The notes under the pieces were generated by a model. It ran no database searches, was not told where the DNA came from, and saw nothing but the letters and a program-made list of their open reading frames with translations. A DNA stretch of 64,000 nucleotides. Origin: Comamonadaceae bacterium. GTDB lineage: Bacteria; Pseudomonadota; Gammaproteobacteria; Burkholderiales; Burkholderiaceae_C. The number at the start of each line of letters is the position of its first letter. Position 1 is the stretch's first letter. Location: positions 1-64,000 of the forward strand of contig CANGLW010000009.1 of the NCBI GenBank assembly GCA_947454955.1. The letters run 5' to 3'. Below, one piece after another: positions 17,449 through 25,684 of the stretch. Position numbers and translations under genes: made by a program.

Positions 17449-19124
17449 GCTGCGCGCAACCCTGAGAGCACTTCATCACGCGGGCCAAAGGCTTGCTGCA
17501 TGCCTTCGCGCATCAACAACACCAGGTCGCAAGCCGAGAGCACCGAGGCCCGGTGGGTGATGAGCACGATGGTGGTACCCAACGCCTTGAAATGCTCGAT
17601 GGCTTTGAGCAGCGCGGCGTCACCCGCTTCGTCCAAGCTGGCATTAGGTTCGTCCAGCACCACAAACACGGGCTTGCCGTAAAACGCGCGCGCCAGCCCC
17701 AAGCGTTGCCGGTAACCCCCCGAGAGCGCTGCGCCATCACGGGCCACATCGGTGTCATAACTCAGCGGCAGCTTCATGATGAACTCATGCAGGCCCACCG
17801 CGCGCGCGGCCTCTTGCACGCGGCCCATGTCCACATCGCCAAAGCGCGCGATGTTCTCAGCCACCGTGCCTTGCAGCACTTCCACGTCTTGCGGCAAGTA
17901 ACCCACATAGGGGCCAAGCTCGGTCTTGCGCCAAGCGTGCATGTCCACGCCATCCAAGCGCACCTTACCAGACAGGCAAGGCCACAAGCCGCTGAGCAAA
18001 CGCGCCAAACTGGTTTTGCCCGAAGCACTGGGGCCAATGATGGCCAAGACCTGGCCAGGCTCCAGACGTAAATTCACACCACGCACCAAGGGCACGTTCG
18101 AGCCCGGCGGCCCAGCCACCAGGTTGTCCACCGTGAGCGTGCCGCGCGGTGCGGGCAAGGGCATGGCCGGGGGCACGGCAGGCACTTGCGAGAGCAATCG
18201 GTCCAGGCGCGACCACGCATCGCGCGCATTAACCACCGGGCGCCACTGCGACACGGCTTGCACCAACGGTGTGGTGACCCGCCCACCTAGCACCGAGGCC
18301 ACGATGATGGTGCCTGCCCCACCGGGCAATTGGTTTTCCAGGGTCAGGTAAGCACCCAAACCCAGCAGCATCGACGACATGGTGGTTTGCACCAGCTTGG
18401 TCAAAGACTGAAACACCGCCGCACGGTCCGAGGCCAGCGCTTGCAGGGCCAAAAAATCCAACTGCTTGAGCGACCAGCGTTCCTGAATGGCCGCTTGCAT
18501 GCCCATGGCCTGCATGACCTCCACATTGCGCAAGGTGTTTTGCGCGTACTTCTGCGCCTCAATCGCGGTCTTGTTGGCTTGCATCAGCGCAGGCGTGGTG
18601 GTGCGTTCGTTCAGCCAGGTCAGGCCAAACTGCAAGCCCCCACCAATTAGCGCAAAAAAACCGGCGTAGGGGTGGATGGCAAACAGGGTGAGCAAAAACA
18701 CCAGCGCCATCGGGGCTTCCATCAAAGCGCCCAGCACTGGGTTCTGGAAAAAATCACGCAAGGTTTTGAAGTCACTCATGGGCTGCGACACCAAGCCCTG
18801 TGGCTGACGCAGCTGCGCAGCGTAAATGGCGTCGACCACCCGCTCGGCCATCTGGTGATCAAAGCGCATGGCCGCTGAGCGCATGGTTTCGGAGCGCGCC
18901 CAGTCCGAGATCTCCATCACCACATACGCCATGATGACCAGGATGGTGAGCATGAGCAGCGTGGTGGTGCTGCGACTGTTGACCACGCGCTCGTACACCT
19001 CAAACATGTAGAGGGTGGGGGCAAAAATCAAAAAGCCCGAGAACATGGCAAAGCCAAACGCGCACCAGAAATAAGGTGCGAGTTCGGACAGGGCTTGGTC
19101 CAGCTCTGATGGTTTTGATGTCAT
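17445..19124 (-). CDS. Type I secretion ABC half-transporter, first ATPase
   Basis: A PrtD-type half-transporter of about 559 residues from the chosen start (MTSKPSELDQALSEL). A start 12 bases earlier is also possible, and the frame stays open further upstream into the divergent regulator. Six membrane helices are followed by a nucleotide-binding domain with Walker A GPSASGKT, Walker B VVLDEPNASLD and H-loop VLITHRAS. The signature motif reads LSGGYRQR, with Tyr in place of the usual Gln. It is the first gene of the four-gene secretion operon. It is clearly diverged from its neighbour, not a recent duplicate, which suggests a fixed two-subunit ATPase as in the RtxB/RtxE pair of the Vibrio RTX exporter. 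Confidence 0.9.
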   Translation of the reverse strand: MTSKPSELDQALSELAPYFWCAFGFAMFSGFLIFAPTLYMFEVYERVVNSRSTTTLLMLTILVIMAYVVMEISDWARSETMRSAAMRFDHQMAERVVDAIYAAQLRQPQGLVSQPMSDFKTLRDFFQNPVLGALMEAPMALVFLLTLFAIHPYAGFFALIGGGLQFGLTWLNERTTTPALMQANKTAIEAQKYAQNTLRNVEVMQAMGMQAAIQERWSLKQLDFLALQALASDRAAVFQSLTKLVQTTMSSMLLGLGAYLTLENQLPGGAGTIIVASVLGGRVTTPLVQAVSQWRPVVNARDAWSRLDRLLSQVPAVPPAMPLPAPRGTLTVDNLVAGPPGSNVPLVRGVNLRLEPGQVLAIIGPSASGKTSLARLLSGLWPCLSGKVRLDGVDMHAWRKTELGPYVGYLPQDVEVLQGTVAENIARFGDVDMGRVQEAARAVGLHEFIMKLPLSYDTDVARDGAALSGGYRQRLGLARAFYGKPVFVVLDEPNASLDEAGDAALLKAIEHFKALGTTIVLITHRASVLSACDLVLLMREGMQQAFGPRDEVLSGLRAA

Positions 19125-19240
19125 GTCTCTTGGCATCGACGTTGCAGACGCAATCCTTAACGGTTTTTTTTTGAAGAAACCCCTCAAAAGCCAGACAAAT
19201 CTGCCGAAAAAAGTGTTGACACGATTGACCGAGCACGACC

Positions 19241-19963
19241 ATGACCATCGCAGCCCTTGCCCCCGAAAGCCCGCCAACCCAAGTCACTGACAGACCGGCG
19301 CATGAGAGAAGCATTCAGGTGCATGTGATCTCGCTGCCCATGCTGTCCTGGGCGTTTCAAAAGTGGATTGAAAGCACCGCACCGGTGCTGAGCTTTGGGG
19401 GCAGTTCCACGTCGATTGCGGGCTGCATCATCGCCACCAAAGACCTCGACCTCGATGTCATCTTGGTGGACCTAGACGGCGACGACCCCCACGAGGCCTT
19501 GAGCCAGCTCACCCAACACACCAAGGCCAAGGTGCTCGCGCTCACCAGCGCCAAAGACGACAGCACCAAAGACTGCGCCATCATTGCGGGCGTGAAAGGC
19601 GTGCTCAACAAACGCGACTCGATTTCCATGTTGGTCAAGGCCATCGAGTGCGTGCACCGGGGTGAGCTGTGGATCGACCGCTACACCACCAGCCGCATCT
19701 TCCATGAGGTGACCCGCGCCAAGACCAAGCCGGTCATCAGCAAGGACGAGAAGAAGATCATGACCCTGACCAAGCGCGAGCGCGAGATCATCGAGGTGAT
19801 TTTGCGTTCCCCTTCGGTGAAGGCCGCAGGTATTGCGGAGGAAATCCTCATCAGCCAAAACACGCTGCGCAACCACATGGTCAACATTTACGCCAAGCTT
19901 GAAGTGGCCAACCGCACCGAGCTCTACGCCTTTGCCATCAAGCACAAGCCTGAGTTCAGCTAA
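19241..19963 (+). CDS. LuxR-family regulator with degenerate receiver domain
   Basis: A 240-residue regulator. Residues about 28-150 look like a response-regulator receiver: a possible phospho-acceptor Asp in VILVDLDGDD and the Lys in GVLNKRD. However, the N-terminal acidic pair normally found in strand 1 is replaced (VHVISLPML). The C-terminus is a LuxR/GerE helix-turn-helix (LTKREREIIEVI, then ILISQNTLRNHMVNIYAKL). No sensor kinase is adjacent. It is divergent from the secretion operon and close to the cellulose and adhesin genes, recalling CsgD/VpsT-type biofilm regulators, but that role is inferred. The ribosome site is weak. A TTGACA lies only 22 bases before the ATG, so the true start could be further in. 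Confidence 0.85.
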   Translation: MTIAALAPESPPTQVTDRPAHERSIQVHVISLPMLSWAFQKWIESTAPVLSFGGSSTSIAGCIIATKDLDLDVILVDLDGDDPHEALSQLTQHTKAKVLALTSAKDDSTKDCAIIAGVKGVLNKRDSISMLVKAIECVHRGELWIDRYTTSRIFHEVTRAKTKPVISKDEKKIMTLTKREREIIEVILRSPSVKAAGIAEEILISQNTLRNHMVNIYAKLEVANRTELYAFAIKHKPEFS

Positions 19964-20014
19964 GCCTCGGGCCTCGCTGCCCCGCCCCCTGCGGGTTTGG
20001 GCGAAAATACGGGC

Positions 20015-20857
20015 ATGGCCATTTACATCCTCACCCTCTCCTGCCCGGACCGCCTGGGCATCGTGCATGCACTCTCGGGCTTTTTGCTCGAGCGCGGCGG
20101 CAACATCGAAGAAGCCGCCCAGTACAACGACACGGGCACCGGCTTGTTTTTCATGCGCGTGCAGTTCTCGTGCGACAAAGGTTTTGACGAGCTGCAAGCG
20201 CAGTTAGCCCCCTTTGCCGAAGGTTTTCAAATGCAGTGGAGCCTGCACGCCAAGGCCGAGCAGATGCGCACCGTCATCATGGTGAGCAAAGAGGGCCATT
20301 GCTTGAACGACCTGCTGTTTCGATGGAAGATTGGCCTGCTGCCCATCGATATCCGCGCGATTGTGTCGAACCACCGCGAGTTCTACCAATTGGCCGCCAG
20401 CTACAACGTGCCCTTTCACCACATCGAGGTCACCGCGGCCACCAAGGCGCAGGCCGAAGCGCGCCAGTTCGAGGTCATCCAGCATGAGAAAGCCGAGCTG
20501 GTCGTGTTGGCACGTTACATGCAAGTCTTGTCAGACGACATGTGCCGCAAGCTCTCGGGCAAGGCCATCAACATCCACCACTCGTTCCTGCCCAGCTTCA
20601 AAGGCGCCAAGCCTTACTACCAGGCGCATGACCGCGGGGTCAAACTCATTGGCGCCACCGCCCACTATGTGACGACCGATTTGGACGAAGGCCCGATCAT
20701 CGAGCAAGACGTGGCCCGTGTGGACCACAGCAAAACCGTGGAAGACCTGACCGCGATTGGCCGCGACACCGAAAGCCAGGTGCTGGCCCGCGCAGTGAAA
20801 TGGCACAGCGAACACCGGGTGCTGCTCAACGGCCACAAGACGGTGATCTTCAAGTAA
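20015..20857 (+). CDS. purU: Formyltetrahydrofolate deformylase PurU
   Basis: PurU hydrolyses 10-formyltetrahydrofolate to formate and tetrahydrofolate, balancing the one-carbon pool and feeding formate to purine synthesis. The 280-residue length is typical. An N-terminal ACT domain (YILTLSCPDRLGIVHALSGF) is followed by a formyltransferase-fold domain with INIHHSFLPSFKGAKPY and the conserved HYVTTDLDEGPII (Asn, His and Asp of the active site). I chose the ATG before AIYILTLSC because it begins the ACT domain. A start six codons earlier adds nothing conserved. It stands alone and ends in a strong terminator. Confidence 0.95.
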   Translation: MAIYILTLSCPDRLGIVHALSGFLLERGGNIEEAAQYNDTGTGLFFMRVQFSCDKGFDELQAQLAPFAEGFQMQWSLHAKAEQMRTVIMVSKEGHCLNDLLFRWKIGLLPIDIRAIVSNHREFYQLAASYNVPFHHIEVTAATKAQAEARQFEVIQHEKAELVVLARYMQVLSDDMCRKLSGKAINIHHSFLPSFKGAKPYYQAHDRGVKLIGATAHYVTTDLDEGPIIEQDVARVDHSKTVEDLTAIGRDTESQVLARAVKWHSEHRVLLNGHKTVIFK

Positions 20858-20871
20858 ACGTCATCGCCAAG

Positions 20872-20905
20872 AAAAAGGGCCTCGTTGTCACGAGGCCCTT
20901 TTTTT
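20872..20905. terminator. Bidirectional rho-independent terminator
   Basis: An 11-bp stem (AAAGGGCCTCG / CGAGGCCCTTT) with a 6-base loop is flanked by A-run and T-run, so it can terminate both purU from the left and the convergent aminotransferase from the right. Confidence 0.9.
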
Positions 20906-20920
20906 GGGGGGGGCTAGGCT

Positions 20921-22048
20921 TTAAGCCATCTTGTCCAAAGCTTGGCTCAACTGGGCCACGGTGCGGTCCACGTTGTGCAATTTGTCCAGGCCGAACAAAC
21001 CAATGCGGAAGGTCGAGAAGTCAGCCGGTTCGTCGCACTGCAGGGGCACACCCGCAGCGGTTTGCAAGCCCAGCGACAAGAACTTCTTGCTGTTTTGAAT
21101 CTCGGGGTCTTTGGTGTAGCTCACCACCACGCCAGGTGCTTTATAGCCCTCAGCCGCCACACTCTTGATGCCTTTGCTCTCAAAAAGTGAGCGAACCTTG
21201 TTGCCCAGGTCCCACTGCTCTTGGCAAACCTTCGCGAACCCGTAGGCCTTGGTCTCGTTCATCACCTCGTGCAAGCGCACCAAAGCATCGGTAGGCAAGG
21301 TGGTGTGGTAAGTGTGGCCGCCCGCTTCGTACGACTCCATGATTTGCAGCCACTTTTTCAGGTCAGCGGCAAAGCTGGTGCTGGTGGTGCCGTCAATCGC
21401 GGTGCGGGCACGCGCGCTCAACATCACCATGGCGCAAGCGGGGGAGCCGCTCCAGCCTTTTTGCGGGGCAGTCACCAGCACGTCCACGCCGGTGGCTTCC
21501 ATGTTCACCCAGATGCAGCCCGAGGCCACGCAGTCCAGCACAAACAGACCACCCACCGCGTGCACCGCGTCGGCCACGGCCTTGAGGTAGCCATCGGGCA
21601 GGATCATGCCGGCCGAGGTTTCCACGTGCGGGGCGAACACCACCGCAGGTTTTTCGCGAGCGATGGTGGCAACCACCTCTTCAATCGGGCAAGGCACCCA
21701 GGCCGATTCGCTCTCGTCTTTGAGGCGGCGGGCCTTGAGCACGATGGTCTCAGAGGGGATCTTGCCCATGTCGAAAATTTGGGTCCAACGGTAGCTGAAC
21801 CAGCCGTTGCGGATCACCAGCACTTTTTGGTTGTTGGCAAACTGGCGGGCCACCGACTCCATGCCGAAGGTGCCGCTGCCGGGCACCAGCACCGCCGATT
21901 TGGCGTGGTACACCTCTTTGAGGATGCTGGAAATCTCGGTCATCACGCCTTGGAAGCGTTTGGACATGTGGTTGAGCGCGCGGTCGGTGTAAACGACGGA
22001 AAACTCAAGCAAACCGTTGGGGTCAACGTGGGGCAACAAGCCGGGCAT
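20921..22048 (-). CDS. Class V aminotransferase, alanine/serine-glyoxylate type
   Basis: A PLP-dependent aminotransferase of 375 residues in the alanine-glyoxylate / serine-glyoxylate / 2-aminoethylphosphonate group. The sequence shows LVPGSGTFGMESVARQF (cofactor phosphate region), VLDCVASGCIWVNME with the PLP-pyridine Asp, and the Schiff-base lysine in TAPQKGWSGSP. The exact amino donor cannot be read from sequence. It is monocistronic, with psd starting upstream on the same strand but separated by about 115 bases. A serine-glyoxylate role would fit the glycolate/glyoxylate genes elsewhere in the window (GlcD-like, GlcB), but this is only suggestive. Confidence 0.85.
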   Translation of the reverse strand: MPGLLPHVDPNGLLEFSVVYTDRALNHMSKRFQGVMTEISSILKEVYHAKSAVLVPGSGTFGMESVARQFANNQKVLVIRNGWFSYRWTQIFDMGKIPSETIVLKARRLKDESESAWVPCPIEEVVATIAREKPAVVFAPHVETSAGMILPDGYLKAVADAVHAVGGLFVLDCVASGCIWVNMEATGVDVLVTAPQKGWSGSPACAMVMLSARARTAIDGTTSTSFAADLKKWLQIMESYEAGGHTYHTTLPTDALVRLHEVMNETKAYGFAKVCQEQWDLGNKVRSLFESKGIKSVAAEGYKAPGVVVSYTKDPEIQNSKKFLSLGLQTAAGVPLQCDEPADFSTFRIGLFGLDKLHNVDRTVAQLSQALDKMA

Positions 22049-22165
22049 GGGAAATCTCCACCTGGGGGGTCTTTTAGATCCTGCTCAGCTTACCACCAGA
22101 AGGCGCCCATGCCTGTGAGGGGCATCCTGTACCACGATTTGAAAAATGGGCTTTCTTGACGGCGG

Positions 22166-23014
22166 TCAAGCCGCTTTTTGCCCCATGGCCTCGCCCAAGA
22201 CCACCGGTTTGGCACTCGTCCAGGCGGGGTTGAACTGCATTTGGCCCTGTGGCCACAGCAGCACCACGGTGGAGCCCAACAAGAAACGGCCCATCTCATC
22301 GCCCTTGGCGAACACCGGCGCGTCCTGCGCGTAGTCCCAGGTTTGGATGCGGCCCGGGCGCGACGGGTTCACCACCCCGTGCCAGGTGGTGGCCATGCTG
22401 CCCACAATCGTGGCGCCCACCAGCACCAGCACCATGGGGCCGAAAGCGGTGTCAAAGGTGCACACCACCCGCTCGTTGCGCGCGAACAAGCCCGGCACAC
22501 CGCGTGCGGTGGTGGGGTTCACCGAAAACAAATCCCCCGGCACGTACACCATGCGCCTGAGGGTGCCCGCACAGGGCATGTGGATGCGGTGGTAGTCGCG
22601 CGGGCTGAGGTAAATCGTGGCAAAGCTGCCGTTCTCGAACTGCGCGGCCAAGGCGGCATCACCCCCCACCAGGGCGGTGGTGCTGTAGTGATGGCCCTTG
22701 GCCTGGAAAATCTGGTCGCGCTCAACTGCGCCAAACTGGCTGATGGCGCCATCCACCGGGCAAACCCAATCGGCTGCGGCCAGCGGGCGGGCGCCGGTCT
22801 TCAAGGCTCGGGTGAAGAACTCATTGAAGGTAGGGTAGGCCGCCGGGTCGGGGTTGGAGGCCTCGTCCATGTTCACGCCGTAGCGGGCGATGAAGTTGCG
22901 GATGATGGCGGTGGTCACCCCACCCATGCGTGCGCCAGCCACCAGCCCGGCGAACTGCGTCAGGGCTTGTTTGGGCAACACGTACTGCGGCAGCACGGCA
23001 AGGTAATCAGACAC
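22166..23014 (-). CDS. psd: Phosphatidylserine decarboxylase
   Basis: This enzyme makes phosphatidylethanolamine from phosphatidylserine at the inner membrane. The 282-residue proenzyme carries the self-cleavage motif LGST (about residues 246-249), where the Ser becomes the pyruvoyl cofactor. It also has the conserved NEFFTRALKTGARP and CPVDGAIS segments, and SPRDYHRIHMPCAG with the catalytic His. Its length and motifs fit the proteobacterial Psd-I class. It is divergent from the GlcD-like oxidase with only 66 bases between, so promoters overlap there. Confidence 0.95.
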   Translation of the reverse strand: MSDYLAVLPQYVLPKQALTQFAGLVAGARMGGVTTAIIRNFIARYGVNMDEASNPDPAAYPTFNEFFTRALKTGARPLAAADWVCPVDGAISQFGAVERDQIFQAKGHHYSTTALVGGDAALAAQFENGSFATIYLSPRDYHRIHMPCAGTLRRMVYVPGDLFSVNPTTARGVPGLFARNERVVCTFDTAFGPMVLVLVGATIVGSMATTWHGVVNPSRPGRIQTWDYAQDAPVFAKGDEMGRFLLGSTVVLLWPQGQMQFNPAWTSAKPVVLGEAMGQKAA

Positions 23015-23080
23015 TTAAGCTTGGGGGTGTGTTGATGAAAACAACCGTAAAGTATACGGGCTGCCCCCTAAAATAAGGGC

Positions 23081-24583
23081 ATGAATGCTCCCCTTGCCTC
23101 CTCTGAAGCCGAGCACCTGCAGCGCGCCCAGCGCCAGGCGCAGGTGGTTGCCGCCCTCACCCCTGTGGTGCCCGCGCATGCCTTGCTGTGGCACAGCGAA
23201 GACGTGGTGCCTTACGAGTGCGACGGCCTGACCGCCTACCGCCAGCGCCCCTTGCTGGTGGCCCTGCCTGAGACTTATGAGCAGGTGCAAGCCGTGCTCA
23301 AAACCTGCCATGCCCTGGGCGTGCCGGTGGTGGCGCGTGGTGCAGGCACGGGTTTGAGTGGCGGCGCCATGCCCAACGCGATGGGCGTGACCCTCTCCTT
23401 GGCCAAGTTCAACAAAATCCTCAGCATCGACCCCACCAGCCGAACCGCGGTGGTGCAAGCCGGTGTGCGCAACCTGGCCATCAGCGAAGCCGCTGCACCT
23501 TATGGCCTGTACTACGCGCCCGACCCCAGCAGCCAAATTGCCTGCACCATCGGCGGCAATGTGGCCGAGAACTCCGGCGGTGTGCACTGCTTGAAATACG
23601 GCCTGACCGTGCACAACGTGCTCAAGGTCAAAGGCTTCACCATCGAGGGCGATGCGATTGAGTTGGGCAGCGACGCGCTGGACGCGCCCGGTTACGACCT
23701 GCTGAGCGTCTTCATTGGTTCTGAAGGCATGTTGGCCGTGACCACCGAGGTGACCGTCAAGCTCGTGCCCAAGCCGCAACTCGCGCGCTGCATCATGGCC
23801 AGCTTTGACGACCTGCGCAAAGCCGGTGACGCCGTGGCTGCGGTGATTGCTGCTGGCATCATCCCCGCTGGCCTGGAGATGATGGACAAGCCCATGACCG
23901 CGGCGGTGGAAGACTTTGTGCACGCCGACTACGACCTGGACGCTGCCGCGATTTTGCTGTGCGAGAGCGACGGCACACCCGAAGAAGTGGCCGAAGAAAT
24001 TGAGCACATGTCCGCCGTGTTGACGGCCGCGGGTGCTACAAAAATTGCAGTGAGCCGCGACGAAGCGCAGCGCTTGAAATTTTGGAGCGGTCGCAAAAAC
24101 GCCTTCCCTGCGTCGGGCCGCATCAGCCCGGACTACATGTGCATGGACTCGACCATCCCGCGCAAGCGCTTGGCCGACATCTTGCAAGCCATTGCCGAAA
24201 TGGAAATCAAGTACGGCCTGAAGTGCCTGAACGTGTTCCACGCGGGCGACGGCAATTTGCACCCCCTGATCTTGTTCGATGCGAACGACCCCGACCAGCT
24301 GCACCGCTGCGAGCTGTTTGGCGCCGACATTCTGGAAACCAGTGTGGCCATGGGCGGCACGGTGACCGGCGAGCACGGCGTGGGCGTGGAAAAGCTCAAC
24401 AGCATGTGCGTGCAGTTCAGCGCCGAGGAAAGCGAGCAGATGCTGGGCGTCAAACGCGCGTTTGATCCGCAAGCCCTGCTCAACCCGGGCAAGGTGATCC
24501 CCACGCTCAACCGCTGCGCCGAGTACGGCAAGATGCTGGTGCGCGGCGGCAAGATCTCCCACCCCGACCTGCCCCGCTTCTGA
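23081..24583 (+). CDS. glcD: GlcD-like FAD-linked oxidase (glycolate or D-lactate)
   Basis: A 500-residue flavoprotein of the VAO/GlcD family. The FAD-binding domain shows RGAGTGLSGGAMPN and IACTIGGNVAENSGG. The C-terminal substrate cap has FHAGDGNLHPLILF and GGTVTGEHGVGVEK. These fit the GlcD subunit of glycolate oxidase and also D-lactate dehydrogenases; sequence alone does not separate them. GlcE and GlcF are not adjacent. The next gene (LrgA-like) starts 2 bases after the stop, and an LrgB-like gene follows, so the oxidase is co-expressed with a probable small-organic-acid carrier. The symbol is assigned by family. Confidence 0.85.
   Translation: MNAPLASSEAEHLQRAQRQAQVVAALTPVVPAHALLWHSEDVVPYECDGLTAYRQRPLLVALPETYEQVQAVLKTCHALGVPVVARGAGTGLSGGAMPNAMGVTLSLAKFNKILSIDPTSRTAVVQAGVRNLAISEAAAPYGLYYAPDPSSQIACTIGGNVAENSGGVHCLKYGLTVHNVLKVKGFTIEGDAIELGSDALDAPGYDLLSVFIGSEGMLAVTTEVTVKLVPKPQLARCIMASFDDLRKAGDAVAAVIAAGIIPAGLEMMDKPMTAAVEDFVHADYDLDAAAILLCESDGTPEEVAEEIEHMSAVLTAAGATKIAVSRDEAQRLKFWSGRKNAFPASGRISPDYMCMDSTIPRKRLADILQAIAEMEIKYGLKCLNVFHAGDGNLHPLILFDANDPDQLHRCELFGADILETSVAMGGTVTGEHGVGVEKLNSMCVQFSAEESEQMLGVKRAFDPQALLNPGKVIPTLNRCAEYGKMLVRGGKISHPDLPRF
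24034..24052. repeat. 19-bp palindromic motif, degenerate copy in glcD
   Basis: TGCTACAAAAATTGCAGTG keeps the left arm GCTACAAAA seen in other copies, but the right arm has decayed. It lies within the coding sequence. Confidence 0.3.
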
Positions 24584-24585
24584 GC

Positions 24586-24954
24586 ATGGCCACCCTCCAG
24601 GGATTTGCATGGCTGCTGGCCTTGCAATCCTTGGGTGAACTCATCTCGCGCGGGCTGAACCTACCTTTTCCCGGCCCGGTGGTGGGCATGGTGCTCTTGC
24701 TGCTGGCCCTGAACTGGAAATCAGTGCGCGAACCGGTGCAAGCCTGCGCCGAGGTGCTGCTGTCGCACCTGTCCTTGTTGTTTGTGCCGGTGGGTGTGGG
24801 CGTGATGACCCACCTGGGGCTCTTGCATGAACACGGCTGGGGCATTTTGCTGGTCATCATGCTCTCCACCTGGGTGGGCTTGGTGGTCACCGCCCTGGTC
24901 TTGCGCGCTTTGTGGCGGCGTGAACTTCATCACGATGCAGGCCCCAAGGACTGA
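24586..24954 (+). CDS. CidA/LrgA-family small membrane protein
   Basis: A 122-residue protein with four predicted membrane helices and family features GLNLPFPGPVVGMVLLLLAL and LFVPVGVGVMTHL. LrgA/CidA proteins were named as holin-like, but LrgAB-type pairs transport pyruvate in Bacillus, and the plant homologue (PLGG1, an LrgA-LrgB fusion) carries glycolate and glycerate. The gene begins 2 bases after the oxidase stop and ends 3 bases before its partner, implying strict co-expression. Confidence 0.9.
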   Translation: MATLQGFAWLLALQSLGELISRGLNLPFPGPVVGMVLLLLALNWKSVREPVQACAEVLLSHLSLLFVPVGVGVMTHLGLLHEHGWGILLVIMLSTWVGLVVTALVLRALWRRELHHDAGPKD

Positions 24955-24957
24955 GAC

Positions 24958-25674
24958 ATGCACAACTTTGTCGAGCTTTGGGTTTACCTCTCCAGCACAC
25001 CGCTGTTTGGCCTCACCGCCACCTTGGTGGTGTACGTGCTGGCACAGGCTTTTTATGCGCGTGTGGGGCAAGCGCCCTGGGCTAACCCGGTGTTGTGGAC
25101 GGTGGTGGTGATTGCCAGCGTGCTCTTGATCACCCGCGTGCCTTACCCCACTTACTTTTCGGGCGCGCAGTTCATCCACTTTTTGCTTGGGCCCGCCGTT
25201 GTTGCTTTGGGCTGGCCACTGTGGTTGCGGCGCGATGCGCTCAAGCAACGCTACGCTTCTATTTTGATAGCAGGCTTGGCCGGTGGCGCGGCGTGCGCAG
25301 GCACTTCGGTCTTGGTAGGCTGGGCATTGGGCTTGCCGCATGATGTGCTGATGTCTTTGGCCGCCAAATCTGTCACTGCGCCGGTGGCCATGGGCATTGC
25401 TGAAAAAATTGGCGGCATTCCGGCGCTGGCTGCGGTGTTTGCGGTGCTCACCGGCATGGTGGGGGCTTTAAGCGGCAAGTATTTGTTTGACCTGTGCGGC
25501 ATCGCCACCACCGCGCGCGGCTGGCAAGTGCGCGGCTTTGCGCTGGGCACCGCCTCGCACGGCTTGGGCGCAGCACGTGCCATGCAAGTGCACCCTGAGG
25601 CTGGGGCCTACGCGGGTTTAGCATTGGGGCTGCAGGTGGTGTTGGCCGCCCTGCTCATTCCTCTGATTTTTTAA
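24958..25674 (+). CDS. CidB/LrgB-family membrane protein
   Basis: A 238-residue polytopic membrane protein, partner of the preceding LrgA-like gene. Conserved family segments are visible: KSVTAPVAMGIAEKIGG, and GTASHGLGAARAM near the C-terminus. With LrgA it probably forms a carrier for small monocarboxylates. Its operon position after a GlcD-like oxidase supports a metabolic transport role over a lytic one, though that is inference. A Bug-type binding protein follows 10 bases later. Confidence 0.9.
   Translation: MHNFVELWVYLSSTPLFGLTATLVVYVLAQAFYARVGQAPWANPVLWTVVVIASVLLITRVPYPTYFSGAQFIHFLLGPAVVALGWPLWLRRDALKQRYASILIAGLAGGAACAGTSVLVGWALGLPHDVLMSLAAKSVTAPVAMGIAEKIGGIPALAAVFAVLTGMVGALSGKYLFDLCGIATTARGWQVRGFALGTASHGLGAARAMQVHPEAGAYAGLALGLQVVLAALLIPLIF
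25254..25272. repeat. 19-bp palindromic motif, copy in the LrgB-like gene
   Basis: CGCTTCTATTTTGATAGCA fits the NGCT-N11-AGCA layout and has a central CTATTTTGATAG near-palindrome. It encodes part of a membrane helix. Confidence 0.4.
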
Positions 25675-25684
25675 GGATGTTGTC

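Noticed and set aside
23032..23058. Promoter TTGATG / TATACG in the psd-glcD gap
   Set aside because: The spacer is only 15 bases and the match modest, so I do not list it as a feature.
23015..24610. Long open frame of 531 codons on the minus strand opposite glcD
   Set aside because: Rich in His, Ala, Gly and Gln with no domain, it mirrors the codon pattern of the clear glcD gene and also overlaps the psd promoter region. It is a GC-driven shadow.
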